A program made the position numbers and the translations under genes. Below are positions 9,309-19,789 of a DNA stretch of 64,000 nucleotides, in pieces. Under the pieces are notes generated by a model. The model saw only the letters and a list, made by a program, of their open reading frames with translations. It ran no database searches and had not been told where the DNA came from. Every line of letters begins with the position of its first letter. Positions within the stretch are counted from its first letter, which is position 1. Source of the DNA: Cryphonectria parasitica EP155 (taxonomy: Eukaryota > Ascomycota > Sordariomycetes > Diaporthales > Cryphonectriaceae); contig NW_024468913.1 of assembly GCF_011745365.1 (NCBI RefSeq), positions 620,001-684,000 on the forward strand, written 5' to 3'.

Positions 9309-12232
9309 ATTGTTGTTGTTGCTGTTGTTGCTGTTGTTGTTAACATTGTTGGCGAGGCTGCCGAGGGTGGCGTCCTGCCGTGGAATGTCGCCGCCGCCGC
9401 TGATGAAGGGGAACCCGCTGATGCTCGTTGCCGCGCGTGCGAGATCCTGATATCCGGGCGCGAAGGCAATCGGCCACATGTTTTGGGGTAAAAACTGTGG
9501 GCTGTTTACGATATCTTCCACCTGGCTCATGACATGCTGGTCCTGCAGGTCTGGTTGTTGCGCAGGTCCGCTTACGTCCATGTTGTTATTAGTATTAGCA
9601 TTGTTGTTGTTGACATTGTTTGCCAGTGGGTTGTCAGTTGTCGGCGCAGTGCTACTCCCTTGGCCACCGAATTGCGCTGGAGTAAAAGGCCTGGGTTGTT
9701 GTTCCAGCATCTCTGGCGGCAGGGGCGGCGCGTTTACCAGTTTCCGCCAGCGCTCGAGCGCGATGGCGCTCTTGACAGACCCAGGCATGGCGGCAAAGCT
9801 GAGCGGGACCGGTGCTTTGCTCCGCTCCTGGATCTCAAGCTGTTGTGCCGCGTCTGGATCGGCCTTGAGCCTCGCAATCTCCGTCTCGCGATGCTTCTTG
9901 GCCTTGAGATAGATCTTCTTCAGTGGTAGCCACATCGCCTGATGCCCAGCGATGCGTCCCAGATCGTCCGGCGAAGGGTTGGCGAAGACAGAGTTGAGAG
10001 CTGTCCAGGCGCGCTCTATCCCGGCGGCCCAAGGGCGGCGAGCAATTTCCATCAGGACATAGGCGACTGCGTGCCACTGCGTATATGTCTGGAAGAGCCA
10101 CTTCCACTGTCTCGACCTCGGGTCCGAGTTAAGCTGGTGATTGTACTCGAAAATCTCGGTAGCGGCGGTGAAGATGCGTTCTCGTATTTCGTCGGAGAGC
10201 ACCTGGCCGTCAGCACCGGGTAAGAGCACTGGTTGGTAGATGACGAGGGTCATCTTGGCCACGATGACGCGCGCAATGTTGGCGGCTGTCCACAGCTGGG
10301 CGTTGCACGACGTGGACGCGTCTTTAAAGTACCTCGCCTCCACGTTCTCATATATGGCTCTCACCATGCTTTCGCGCTCCTCCAGGGAGATGGCAATGTC
10401 CCGGGGACATTGCACAGGAGAAGACGAGGACACAACATAGAGGCGTCGGGCGGCGGCGCAGACTTCGTAGCGTATGAGAGAAAAGGTCATATCCGTCACG
10501 CCCTGTCGAGGCTTCGGCATCTCTGTTGTCTCGTCTGTGAGATCGGTGTCGTTGATGTTGAGCGGGAGTTCGGTGTCGAACGTCTTGTCCGCAATGGTAA
10601 GCTCAGTTCCTTGGTCCTCTGCTGATCGTAGGTCTAGAATGCAGAGAGCCCAGAAAAGCCTTCGTCGCATCTCAATCTCGAGGGGGGTCAACCCGGGAAG
10701 ATATGTCCCGTCACGATGGAGACCCATAGACTGTCCGATTCGAATAGCAAGACCTGTCAGGGTCCAACAGAACCTGGTATCATCGTGGCGCCTGACGAGA
10801 ACAAGGAACACTATGAAGGCCTGAAGGACCACCAGTTCTGAGGTGGTGATGAAATTGGCCTTGGCGAGGGCCTGCTCCAGGGCGAATCTGTATTTGCTTA
10901 TGAGCTCATCACGCTCAACCCCGAAATTTGTTTGCACCTGCAGCTTGTCAGTCAGGTCTCACAACAGAGCTTACTGTTTTTTTTTTCTGGAGTGTGTTGA
11001 TATGCTCACATCAGCCGCGTCTATCGAGGTGATAGCAGCAAAGTAAATTGCAAACATGAGACACTCGTTGGCCGGGCCCAATTTATCGAGATTCTTCCTC
11101 GTCTCCTTGACAAGCTTGTCAACGGTTGGAATGTGTATCACCTTGACGATAGGATCCACATTTTCCTGGTACAGTTGCCACATGTAGGGGATCTGTGATG
11201 GGAGAGGATGGAGGGCCCTTAGGTCGACGTCGGCTGATCTGTATCCGAAGACGAATGCGTGGTGATCACCGCTGCTGCGGGTTGTGGCTGGAGCTACAAG
11301 GCTCTCATCGTCAGAAACATCGGACTCCCCGTCCGTCAGCCGCTGCGTCTCGTTCCGTATCTCGTCGAGCTGTTGTCCTTGATTAGTTCTCGCGTGTCAA
11401 AAGCCTAGTAGAAGGATGGCGCTCAGCCAGCGCAAATGTCTTGCCTGCCTGCACTTACCTCGTCTGTGATCTTGGACCAGAAGACACTGCTGACGTATCT
11501 GGTCTTGCCATGGTCGTTTATGACCAACCTGCCAAATTTCTTGTTCATACTATCCTGCCGCTGAGGCACGTTGGCCGAAGAACTGGAATTGAAGTTGAAT
11601 GGCGACGGCCTGCCATCACTCTGCCCCATTGGTGACCCTTGGCTGTGCGAGCTACCAGCAGCAATACTGTCGGCCCTCTCGATCCGGTGTCCCGAGCTGG
11701 GGGTATAATACTCCCCTCCGTTGTTAGCCGCAGCATCGGGCGAATTTCCGGTGCTCGAGTTGTTTTTTGCCGTCTCTATTTCGATCTGGCCGCTCAATTC
11801 CTCGACAATGCCCTCCAATTTTCGCAATCGCTTCATCAGCTCGATCTCGCGCTCGCTGGAAGGCTGCTTGGGTGGCGCATTGGGGTCTTTAGGACGTGGC
11901 CGGCGAGGCGCGCGACCAGGTGCCGGGAAAATACACGGGATCTGCGCTCTTCGACAATTCGAGCATGGCATGTGCTTGTCGCACCTGACCTTCCTCCTCC
12001 GACAGGTTACGCAGCTTCGAGGATTCAGGCGCTCGGAGGGGGTGTCTGTGGGTGTATACACGGACGCACCAGGGTAGGCAGGGTGAGTATGCGGTCGCGG
12101 TGAGTGCCCATGGTGACTGGTTGCAGCATGAGTGTGCAAGGAGTCATTTGGGAGGTTGTCGGCGGGAGACTCGACCGGACTCCCCGGGTTTGGCGAATTC
12201 GACAAAGAGGTCGGTTGACCCGAGCCTTCCAT
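8883..12232 (-). CDS. Zn2Cys6 transcription factor with fungal-specific TF domain
   Basis: Nuclear gene regulator. Three exons (12232-11459, 11369-11010, 10937-8883), all phase 0 junctions, give about 1062 residues. The binuclear zinc cluster has Cys at 74, 77, 84, 90, 93 and 100 (CVTCRRRKVRC...CSNCRRAQIPC), followed by a basic linker and a short coiled coil (about 126-152) for dimerisation. The middle contains the fungal-specific TF homology region: GLAIRIGQSMGLHRDG and then RRRLFWALCILDLR. The C-terminal third is low complexity, with a poly-Asn tract, Gly/Ser/Thr-rich sequence and an acidic stretch near the end (HPEDIDIDMSEDFNWADWG) that looks like an activation domain. The start is the first ATG upstream of the zinc cluster. 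Target genes and pathway cannot be inferred. Confidence 0.93.
9269..9341. repeat. GTT/AAC microsatellite coding poly-Asn in the TF gene
   Basis: A run of GTT units with occasional ATT and GCT variants, read as Asn with scattered Ser on the minus strand. A second shorter poly-Asn stretch of the same gene lies near 9590-9620. Confidence 0.95.
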
Positions 12233-15200
12233 ATCAAATGTTTGATGCGAGGTTCGACAAAAAGACGGACACGGTCTGGAGGTGGCAATAAGCTGCTATG
12301 CGCTGGGCGAAGAAGGGGTGTTTCCTGGAAGCTTTTTCTGTCTGGGTTCCGGTTCTGAATTCCCAATTCAGGGCCACACCAGGTCGAAGGATTGTGGCGC
12401 AGAGAATCTCCAAGCTGATTCTTGATGGTGTTTTCTGAGCTCTGTGTGGTACTCGCGCGCCCACAAGTCCGTCAACCCCTCGCTCTGCTGCCGTGCGCAC
12501 TGGGGCCGCAGCGTTGATCTCGTCGAAAGCCGGTGTTGTTGGAAGGGCGTGAGAGACAATCGGATTTAAGAAACTCAGACTAATGACCAGCGAGCTCCTT
12601 GGGGGGGAAAAAGAGGAATGGTCGCTCTGGCAATGATGTACGGTATGGGTGGGGGGGTCATCTCATCCGTGGGACTGAGAGTATGTGACGTGTGGGTGAA
12701 GAGAAAAGAATAGAGGTGCAAAAAAGCCCCCTGGGACAGGTTGAAGATGCAATTCTCTCTCTCTCGCCTTGGGCCGTCTTACTTCGGTGCAGTAACCCGC
12801 AGCGTCAGAACTGCAAGCGGCCCACTTTCGTCCACCCACCACGCGGGAGGCAAATCACTTTAATGCCGGGACCGGGACCGGGACCGGCCCTAAGGCACCA
12901 CTACATCATGCTTCTTATGGCGCTGATGAGCTAATCTGACAGACAATGCCCATGGTTGCTGGCGCGTGCTGTCCAGGCGGGCAAGGCGGGGCCTGCAGCA
13001 AGCCACAAGCAGTGTGGTGGCAATCCTGGACGTCTCGGAGCGCCAACGGCGCCGTGACCGGACCCACTTCAAAGCACTCTCTTCATGGGCGCCTCGGGAT
13101 CAGTGGTGATCGTGTCATCGGCAAGTAGACTAACCGTCGTTTCCCGCTTGTCCGGTCACAAGGGATGGACAGCATTATTTTGCATGAACAAGTGGCCGAG
13201 ATGCAGCACTCGAGCTGTAGGATTCGATGGTCCGTCCCTGGCGAGTGGCTACCCGGTTAGTAAAGCAGCGAGGATTGCTCCAAAAGCGCTCAGCTGCGCC
13301 ATGCTTTTATACCTAGGTGATGTAGCATTCGGCAGATGTTGAGATCTAGGCGGATCGCCTATCCGCTCTTCCGCACGTAGAAGGATTCAAAGAGCGGTGC
13401 CGCGCACTCTATAGATGGGATTCCTCTTTCGCGTTGGCTCATGGTGAATGAGGAGCACTCCCGGGTTTCATCGTCTATGGTGACGTTTACGACTGGTGAA
13501 TTCCTGTTCATCGATGCCAACCACCTCCAAACACAACCCATACGAGCAAAGTTGGAGGGGTCCCATCCAGGGCTTTGGGCGGGTCTACCCTCATATCCGC
13601 CAGGGGATAAGGCGCTTGCCTCTAGCCGCAATTGCCGCAACTTCCGCATGGCCGTCTAGTCGGGGTCGCACATGGTTGAACTTTAGGAGTCGGCGATATT
13701 TTCTGGTCAGAGCCTGCAGAGAACCATCAAGTCGCCCTGCATCCATCGAGCGAGATCTCCTTCGCATTGTGTTTGTGTGTGTGTGTGTGGGGGGGGGGGG
13801 GTGTGTTCTTTTGCTCAAGAGCCACTGCTTACCATCGACAGGAACCACATGCGATGCCCCCCGACCATAAAGAGTATGGATGGCAGGGTAAGAATTTGCG
13901 CGCAGAGATCCGGACAGACCGATGCTATCAATGAGCCTCACGCCATGATGAGACTGGTGCTCCGCAATCGATGCCGCACTGAATCATGTTGATGATGCCT
14001 ACTGCGACGCGGTGTCTTGTGGCTTGCCTTAGCCCTCGGGCAACCCCCAACGTACCCTCCTTCCCACGTAGCTCGACTGCGGTTATTTTCTGCTCCATGC
14101 CTACTCTGCATGGCGAAGACAGCATAGTACGGCTGCTTGTGCTCATCTGGCGCGTCTTCAGCAACCCTTGAACAAAACGTCAGGCCCTGGGTGGCCTAGC
14201 TGCATCCTCACGGCTGTCTTGAATCTCGTGAGAATTCAGGGACCGCCATGATTGTGCTTGAGCATGGAGGGGACCCTTCTTGCAACGTTTTCTATGCCTG
14301 TCCTCGGGAGCTTCCGTACACCTCACGAGCCACATTTCCTCCTTCCCTGATCCCAGGCTTTGGTGCCTGTCTGAGGCCTTGCACAGATGGTTCTTGGGCA
14401 ACTCGCCACACTTTGTGGAGTTGATCTGTTCTGCCGGCTGATAATAATGCTCGAGCGTGGGTGCTCAAAGCAAAGGTCTCGATCTGCCAGCAAGTTGGGG
14501 CAACAAGAACCACAACAACAGGCACAGAGACGGGAATGAACGGCGATTGTAGCAGGCATGATGTGTTGGGATCTAAAAGGTGACAATTCTCGGTGGGTTT
14601 TTTTCGAATAGGTGAGAGTGGAGATGGGAGGAGTACGTACTTAGGCAACTACTACCAAGACCATCGTGCCTGCATACAACACAGCTTTACCATAATGCTG
14701 ACATAATCGACCAAGAGAGCCTCCTTCTTGATTTCTACTATAGTACGAGACATGTGTTCAGGAGACTTGGCGCACATGTTTATACCTTCTCCAAAGAAAA
14801 GAAGCAGAAGCCATGATCTGTCACTAATCATTTTCATACCTTACCCAGCCCAACTATTCTGACGACAACACCGACCCACAAACGATGTGGCCCAGAAAAA
14901 TTTACCGAGGCTAGACGCTCTAAGAGGCCCCCACTGAGGATGCACCTAATACTCGTACCACGGCAGCAGGGAATCTCAAGATAACCTCCTTTCCATCTGT
15001 CGAGCTCGATCATGTCCAGATCTAGAGCATTGCAGTGATCGCCAAAATGCTCCGAGATCGAGAATTTGGCAATATCCCACCCGCAATCATTCAATACAAG
15101 ACGCACCAGTTGTGTCCAACCCCTGGGCGAGGCTCGCTTTCGCTTGGCCCTGTCAATATCTTCTGCAGCCTCCTTGATTGGCTGTCTTTCCGGTCCTCGC

Positions 15201-15525
15201 ACTTCTCAGAAGGCCGATCCCTGCTTATTGATATCCACTTAGACATCTCCGATGCAAAAAGGCACTGCAAATGCCACAATGCCACTTCTTTTTTGGAGCA
15301 CCGTTTGGACCCACGAGGACAACTTCGAGAAGGCTCCTTTTATGAGAAGAAAGAAGAGTCTTGACATCCACGATGCTGTGCCGACATGATATGTATGTTT
15401 CCGCCTGCCCTTGCCTCACAGCCTCAAGAGAGCCACGGCAAGGCAAGTCCTGTAATCGATTATCTAGGCAATTCTAGAAGACACTCTTTACGGTCTCGAC
15501 ATCTCGTGACAAGCTCTTCTCAACC
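12233..15525. other. Gene-poor 3.3-kb region
   Basis: Contains the 5' flank of the Zn2Cys6 gene and, at its far end, the promoter of the MFS gene. Open frames on both strands are short and not recognised (for example minus-strand frames near 13359-13649 and 14834-15202). A GT run followed by a G homopolymer lies at about 13771-13801. I see no RNA gene or transposase remnant. Confidence 0.5.
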
Positions 15526-17615
15526 ATGGCGCCAGACAAACCGAGGCCACCTTGCGTGCACCAGCGACAAGCTATTCAGAATGGCGAGTTGGTGGGGATT
15601 CCAGAAGAGAATTCGAATCCATGCGAGCAATGCAAGGCAGAGAGCCACCGGGCACTCATCTACAGGCTGAAGTTGATCGCGGGCCTGTTGATGCCGTTTG
15701 CCCTTCAGGCTCTCGACGTTACCATGTGAGCTTTCTCTACGTGGGCTTTGCGAAAGAATGTTGGCTATGGTAGAATCATGATGCTAATACATGACTTCAG
15801 TGTAGCAAGCGCTCTGCCTTTCATCGCCATTGATTTCAGTAAGAAGACAAGCCTTTTGCCGAAACACATGAGAATACCAAGTCGCTGACTTTTACCCACC
15901 AGACGAGGTTGCTGAGCTCAACTGGATTGTCTCGGCCTTCAACCTGACCAGCGCGGCCTTCATCCCGTTCTGTACGACCTTGCCCCTCGATGTGTATCCC
16001 ACTCTGACCTCGAGCACTAACAGAGATATTGCTCAGGGGGCCAAATGGCCGACATTTTCGGTCGACACACCTCTCTCCAGGCTGTTCTCCTTCTCATGAC
16101 CCTTGGTAGTGCCCTCTGTACCGGAGCGCCCACGACATCCTTCCCCGTCCTCCTCCTCGGCCGTGGCTTCCAGGGCGTGGCCTGCGCGGGTATCAGTGTC
16201 CTGGTGCGCGTCATCATCTCCGACAAGGTCAGCCTGCAGGAGAACGCCAAAAACTGGTCCTTCTTTGCGCTCACGGGCGGATGCTCCTACGCCATCGGAC
16301 CAGTCGTCGGCGGGTACCTGACCAGTGCGAGCTGGAGGTGGTGTTTTGGGATCAACCTGCCCATCTGCATCTTGGGCATTCTGATTGTGTTCTTTGTGCT
16401 GCGCAAGGAGCTGGTGGGCCCGCAGCCTTTGGCCGGTGTCGATGATGAGGTTGTGTCGACGCAGAGAACCAAACCCGCCGCACCAACGGTGATGCGTCGG
16501 CTCATGACGATTGATGTGGGCGGCCAGCTGCTCTTCTTGTTCGGGTTCGGCTTGATCATCCTGGCATTCACATGGGCAGGCGATACATACGCATGGAACT
16601 CGTACGAGGTCCTCGTCCCTCTGATCCTCGGCGGTCTCCTCGCCCTGACCTGGCTGGGGTATGAGTACCTGATGGCACCGAATCGGGCCCTCGGGAAGAG
16701 GTTCTCATCGCAGAGCCCCATGATCCCGTGGCGTTTCATCAAGAACCGCAATGTGGGCCTGCTGTTCTACATCAACTTCTCGACAGGCATGGCCATCTAC
16801 AGCGTGAGCTCATCATCCCCTCCACCCCCGGCTTAGTGTCCTCCAACCCAGGATCCTCAAACTACCAGGATTGCTATTGACTTTTGTCATCAAAGGTGCT
16901 CTACTATGTCGACCTCTACTTCACCCTCATCCTCGGCTATTCATCCTCCAAGGCTGGCGTACAGCTTCTCTACTATACTCCTGGCATAGGAGTAGGCGTC
17001 TACCTCGCCATGCTCTTCTGCAACGTGTGGCCACGCGGCACCTTCCTACCCCTCTTTTTAGGGTCGACCATCGAAGCCGTCGGCATCGGTCTTCTTGCGT
17101 GGGCCATGTCGACAGGCCACGTCGCCAACATCTATGGCATGGTCGCCTTTAGCGGCGTCGGAACGGGGCTGCGGTTCATGCCTGGCACCCTGCATGCGGT
17201 CGGCTTCTTCCCCGAGTCCATTGCGAGCATCGTGTCGCTGATGGGGATCGCCATGCCGTTTGGGGGTGCGCTGGCGCTGACGATCATGACGACGGTGTAC
17301 AACAACCTGGCAGCCGCTGATCCCAAGATGGCCATGGTCTGGGCGTTTGTGGCCATCTGTCCGTTCATGGGGGTGTGTATTGTGTGCGCGGCGTGTCTGG
17401 GGAACGTAGGCATTGTCAAGCCCAAGGCGGGCTCGGAAGGCGAGGAGCCAGAACATCATGTTACCGAGGGGAGCTATCTGCTTGCGCTGCTGCGGCGGAG
17501 AAAGGCAAGCAGTATGCTTAGTAGGGATGTTGCGAACGGTCAAGAGAATGGCCAGGCGGATTTGGTCCTGGACGACGAGAAGAGGTCAGACGAGGTGCCC
17601 ATCTCGACTAACTAG
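15526..17615 (+). CDS. MFS multidrug-type exporter, DHA2-like (14 TM)
   Basis: Proton-coupled efflux transporter of the major facilitator superfamily, in a membrane. Five exons (15526-15725, 15801-15838, 15903-15971, 16037-16803, 16896-17615) join in phase to give 597 residues. TM1 carries the split LDVTIVASALPFIAIDFN sequence. Loop 2-3 has motif A (GQMADIFGRH, its first Trp-Gly created by splicing), TM4 shows GRGFQGVACAGI, and TM5 has the antiporter motif C-like GCSYAIGPVVGG. About 14 hydrophobic segments and a long cytosolic tail fit DHA2 drug:H+ antiporters. The N-terminus contains a CEQCKAE stretch but no signal peptide. The 38-nt second exon is short but needed to keep frame and motif. 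Substrate unknown; no biosynthetic backbone gene lies beside it. Confidence 0.92.
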
Positions 17616-17682
17616 ACAGCCAGAGGCTTAAAATTTTTGGGGGTAACATTGATTAACAGTCAATAATAGAAATACACAAGTG

Positions 17683-17706
17683 ATATATATATATATATAT
17701 AATATA
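17683..17706. repeat. AT microsatellite
   Basis: Alternating AT run just after the MFS stop codon, probably in its 3' untranslated region. Confidence 0.9.
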
Positions 17707-17843
17707 TGAATTCATCCATATCTTCTCATTGGGAATAGAAATCAAATTGTATGGCCCAGACTGCCATCAGAGTGCTGGACAGGGGTCCTTTACACTATTC
17801 AATGCTGGACCTCGGTTGATCATGACGGGCCCGTCTTTTCCTC

Positions 17844-19478
17844 ATGCACACATTCACTTACACTTCCTACAGCTCACTCGCCCCATCCCAACTAATGACG
17901 GCACTGGGGAATGGAACAAACAAGCACATCCGTCCTCTAATGAATTCTCCACTCTCCTTCCTTCGTGGTGGTAGTCATGTGGCCATTCATTCCATCCCAA
18001 ACACATTAGTAGCTACTCATGCACTACCACCGACTGTACCGTCTCTAATCCGCCCCAAACTGTCGACGATCCCATCGTGTATTTCGCCCTCGACATTGTT
18101 CTCTCAACGAAGACTACATTCGTCCTTCTCCGTCTCATCAAAAACATTAGCATCATCATCACCACTACCACCACACTCCTCCAACCCGAGATCTGCACCC
18201 ACAAGACCAGCACTCAGCATGGCCCCCAGCCAGTCCCCAGCCCAGTCCAGACACTCTTCCTCTTCCTCTTTCCCTTCCCCCTCCACCACCCACAAGAACA
18301 AACCCACCCCTTCCCCACCACGCCCAAGCGCAAGCGTCCTCCTCCTCTCCCCAACCAACGAGATCCTCCTCCTCCACCGTGTCCAGACCTCCTCCTCCTT
18401 CCCCTCCGCCCACGTCTTCCCAGGCGGCAACCTCTCCCCCTTCCACGAGCCCTCCCTGTCCACCACGCCAGACGCGCCCCTCTACCACGTCGACGGCCCC
18501 GCCTACCGCCTCGCCGCCATCCGCGAGACCTTTGAGGAGTCCGGCCTCCTCCTCGCCCGCCGGCCTGGCTCCAACGCCCTCGTCAGCCTGGGCGGCGACG
18601 GTGACGACCACGACACCGCCCGGGCCCGCAAGGCCGTGCACGCCGACGAGCTCCACTTCGCCCGCTGGGTAGAATCCGAGCTGGGCGCCGTGCCGTGCCT
18701 GGATGACCTCGTCCCCTTCACGCGCTGGATCACCCCGCCCAATGTGGCCAAGCGGTTCACCACGCAGATGTACCTGTTCCTTATGCCGTTTTCCTCCTCC
18801 TCCTCCTCCTCCTCTTCTTCTTCTTCTTCTTCTTCTTCTGCGGCAGCAGCGGCGACAGACAGCAGCACGACGGGGGATGTGAACCTGGATGATGTGGTGA
18901 TGGCAACGACAACGGCGGCAACGACAACGCCCACGAGCGACGGCGGCATCGAGCACACGGCTGCTACGTTTGCGCCCGCGGCAGAGTGGCTGGCGCGCCA
19001 GGAGCGTGGGGAGATTGTCTTGTTCCCGCCGCAGCTGTTCCTGCTGACCATGGTGGCGCGGGTATTCGAGAGCGTGAGCGAGGAGGACAGGGATCCGGAG
19101 GCGACGTATGAGGCGCAGAGGAAAGCGCTGCTCGAGTTCGTCACGAGGGTGCCATCGTGCTCGCCCGAGGAGGAGGTTGTGGCGCAGCGCAGGAAAGTCC
19201 ACCCCACGGCCTTGATCCCCTGGACGGACAAGGTGATGAGCCCGACTGTGTTGTTTGTGCGTACGGGGGACAAGAGGATCGTCTTGGGGCTGGACAAGCC
19301 TGGCCTGGAGCTCAAGGGGAGTGGGCGGGGTGGAGACTTTGAGAGGGTGGTGTTGGTGAATTTTGGCAAGGAGGGGCCGAGGAATGTCGAGGTTCGGGAT
19401 CGAGAGGAAGTGCTGAAGGAGGAGAGGGAGGCCAAGGAGGTGGAGGCAAGAGAACAGTGTGAAAACTCAAGATTATAG
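17844..19478 (+). CDS. Nudix hydrolase (NUDT19/acyl-CoA diphosphatase-like) with PTS1
   Basis: Hydrolyses nucleoside-diphosphate-linked substrates; resemblance to NUDT19-type enzymes suggests CoA or acyl-CoA (inference). Single exon of 544 codons from the ATG at 17844; an in-frame ATG with good context at 18219 would give 419 residues. The Nudix fold starts at ASVLLLSPTNEILLLHR, and the box shows AHVFPGGNLS then AAIRETFEESGLLL (REtxEExG). A long insertion, usual in NUDT19-like proteins, separates its Gly-Gly from the Arg-Glu part. A Ser run and Thr/Ala-rich linker interrupt the domain. The protein ends in Ser-Arg-Leu, a canonical peroxisomal PTS1. From 17844 the leader is nearly free of acidic residues and contains RRLHSS, mitochondrial-like, though its CT-rich DNA also looks like a 5' leader. 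The start is therefore uncertain. Confidence 0.88.
   Translation: MHTFTYTSYSSLAPSQLMTALGNGTNKHIRPLMNSPLSFLRGGSHVAIHSIPNTLVATHALPPTVPSLIRPKLSTIPSCISPSTLFSQRRLHSSFSVSSKTLASSSPLPPHSSNPRSAPTRPALSMAPSQSPAQSRHSSSSSFPSPSTTHKNKPTPSPPRPSASVLLLSPTNEILLLHRVQTSSSFPSAHVFPGGNLSPFHEPSLSTTPDAPLYHVDGPAYRLAAIRETFEESGLLLARRPGSNALVSLGGDGDDHDTARARKAVHADELHFARWVESELGAVPCLDDLVPFTRWITPPNVAKRFTTQMYLFLMPFSSSSSSSSSSSSSSSSAAAAATDSSTTGDVNLDDVVMATTTAATTTPTSDGGIEHTAATFAPAAEWLARQERGEIVLFPPQLFLLTMVARVFESVSEEDRDPEATYEAQRKALLEFVTRVPSCSPEEEVVAQRRKVHPTALIPWTDKVMSPTVLFVRTGDKRIVLGLDKPGLELKGSGRGGDFERVVLVNFGKEGPRNVEVRDREEVLKEEREAKEVEAREQCENSRL
18791..18840. repeat. TCC/TCT microsatellite coding poly-Ser
   Basis: TCC units change to TCT units inside the Nudix gene, giving a run of about 16 Ser in the variable linker of the protein. 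Confidence 0.95.
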
Positions 19479-19789
19479 ATGATGTACAGAACGGTGGTGT
19501 TGTATATGTATTTGTATGTATATAGATATATATACATAGACATAGACGAGAGGCATTATTAGACTGAGGGCGGCAACCACATTTAATGCATTCATTCCCT
19601 TGGATTCCAGTCTATGCCCTCTGGCTCCCCGCTATTCAATTCAGCGCCCAAATAAAATATCCTGCAATATGCTCCACGCTTGAATCAAATACCTGGGTAA
19701 TATGAAATTGCACTTGCCCCTACCCCAGGGGAAAAACACAACAGACCCTCTTCCCCCCCCCCCCCCCCAATGCAAGCAATGCTATGCTC
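19479..19789. other. Convergent 3' flanks of the Nudix gene and SLX4
   Basis: Short region between two convergent genes. It has an AT-rich TATATGTA-type stretch at 19500-19545 and a C homopolymer at about 19746-19768; either could be near polyadenylation sites, which I cannot place. Confidence 0.5.

Noticed and set aside
9269..9341. Long Val/Leu/Cys-rich frames on the plus strand opposite poly-Asn tracts
   Set aside because: They are shadows of GTT repeats within the minus-strand transcription factor gene.
12233..15525. Possible decayed genes in minus-strand frames near 13359-13941 and 14834-15446
   Set aside because: The translations have no recognisable domain, no consistent exon structure and overlap equally long frames on the other strand.
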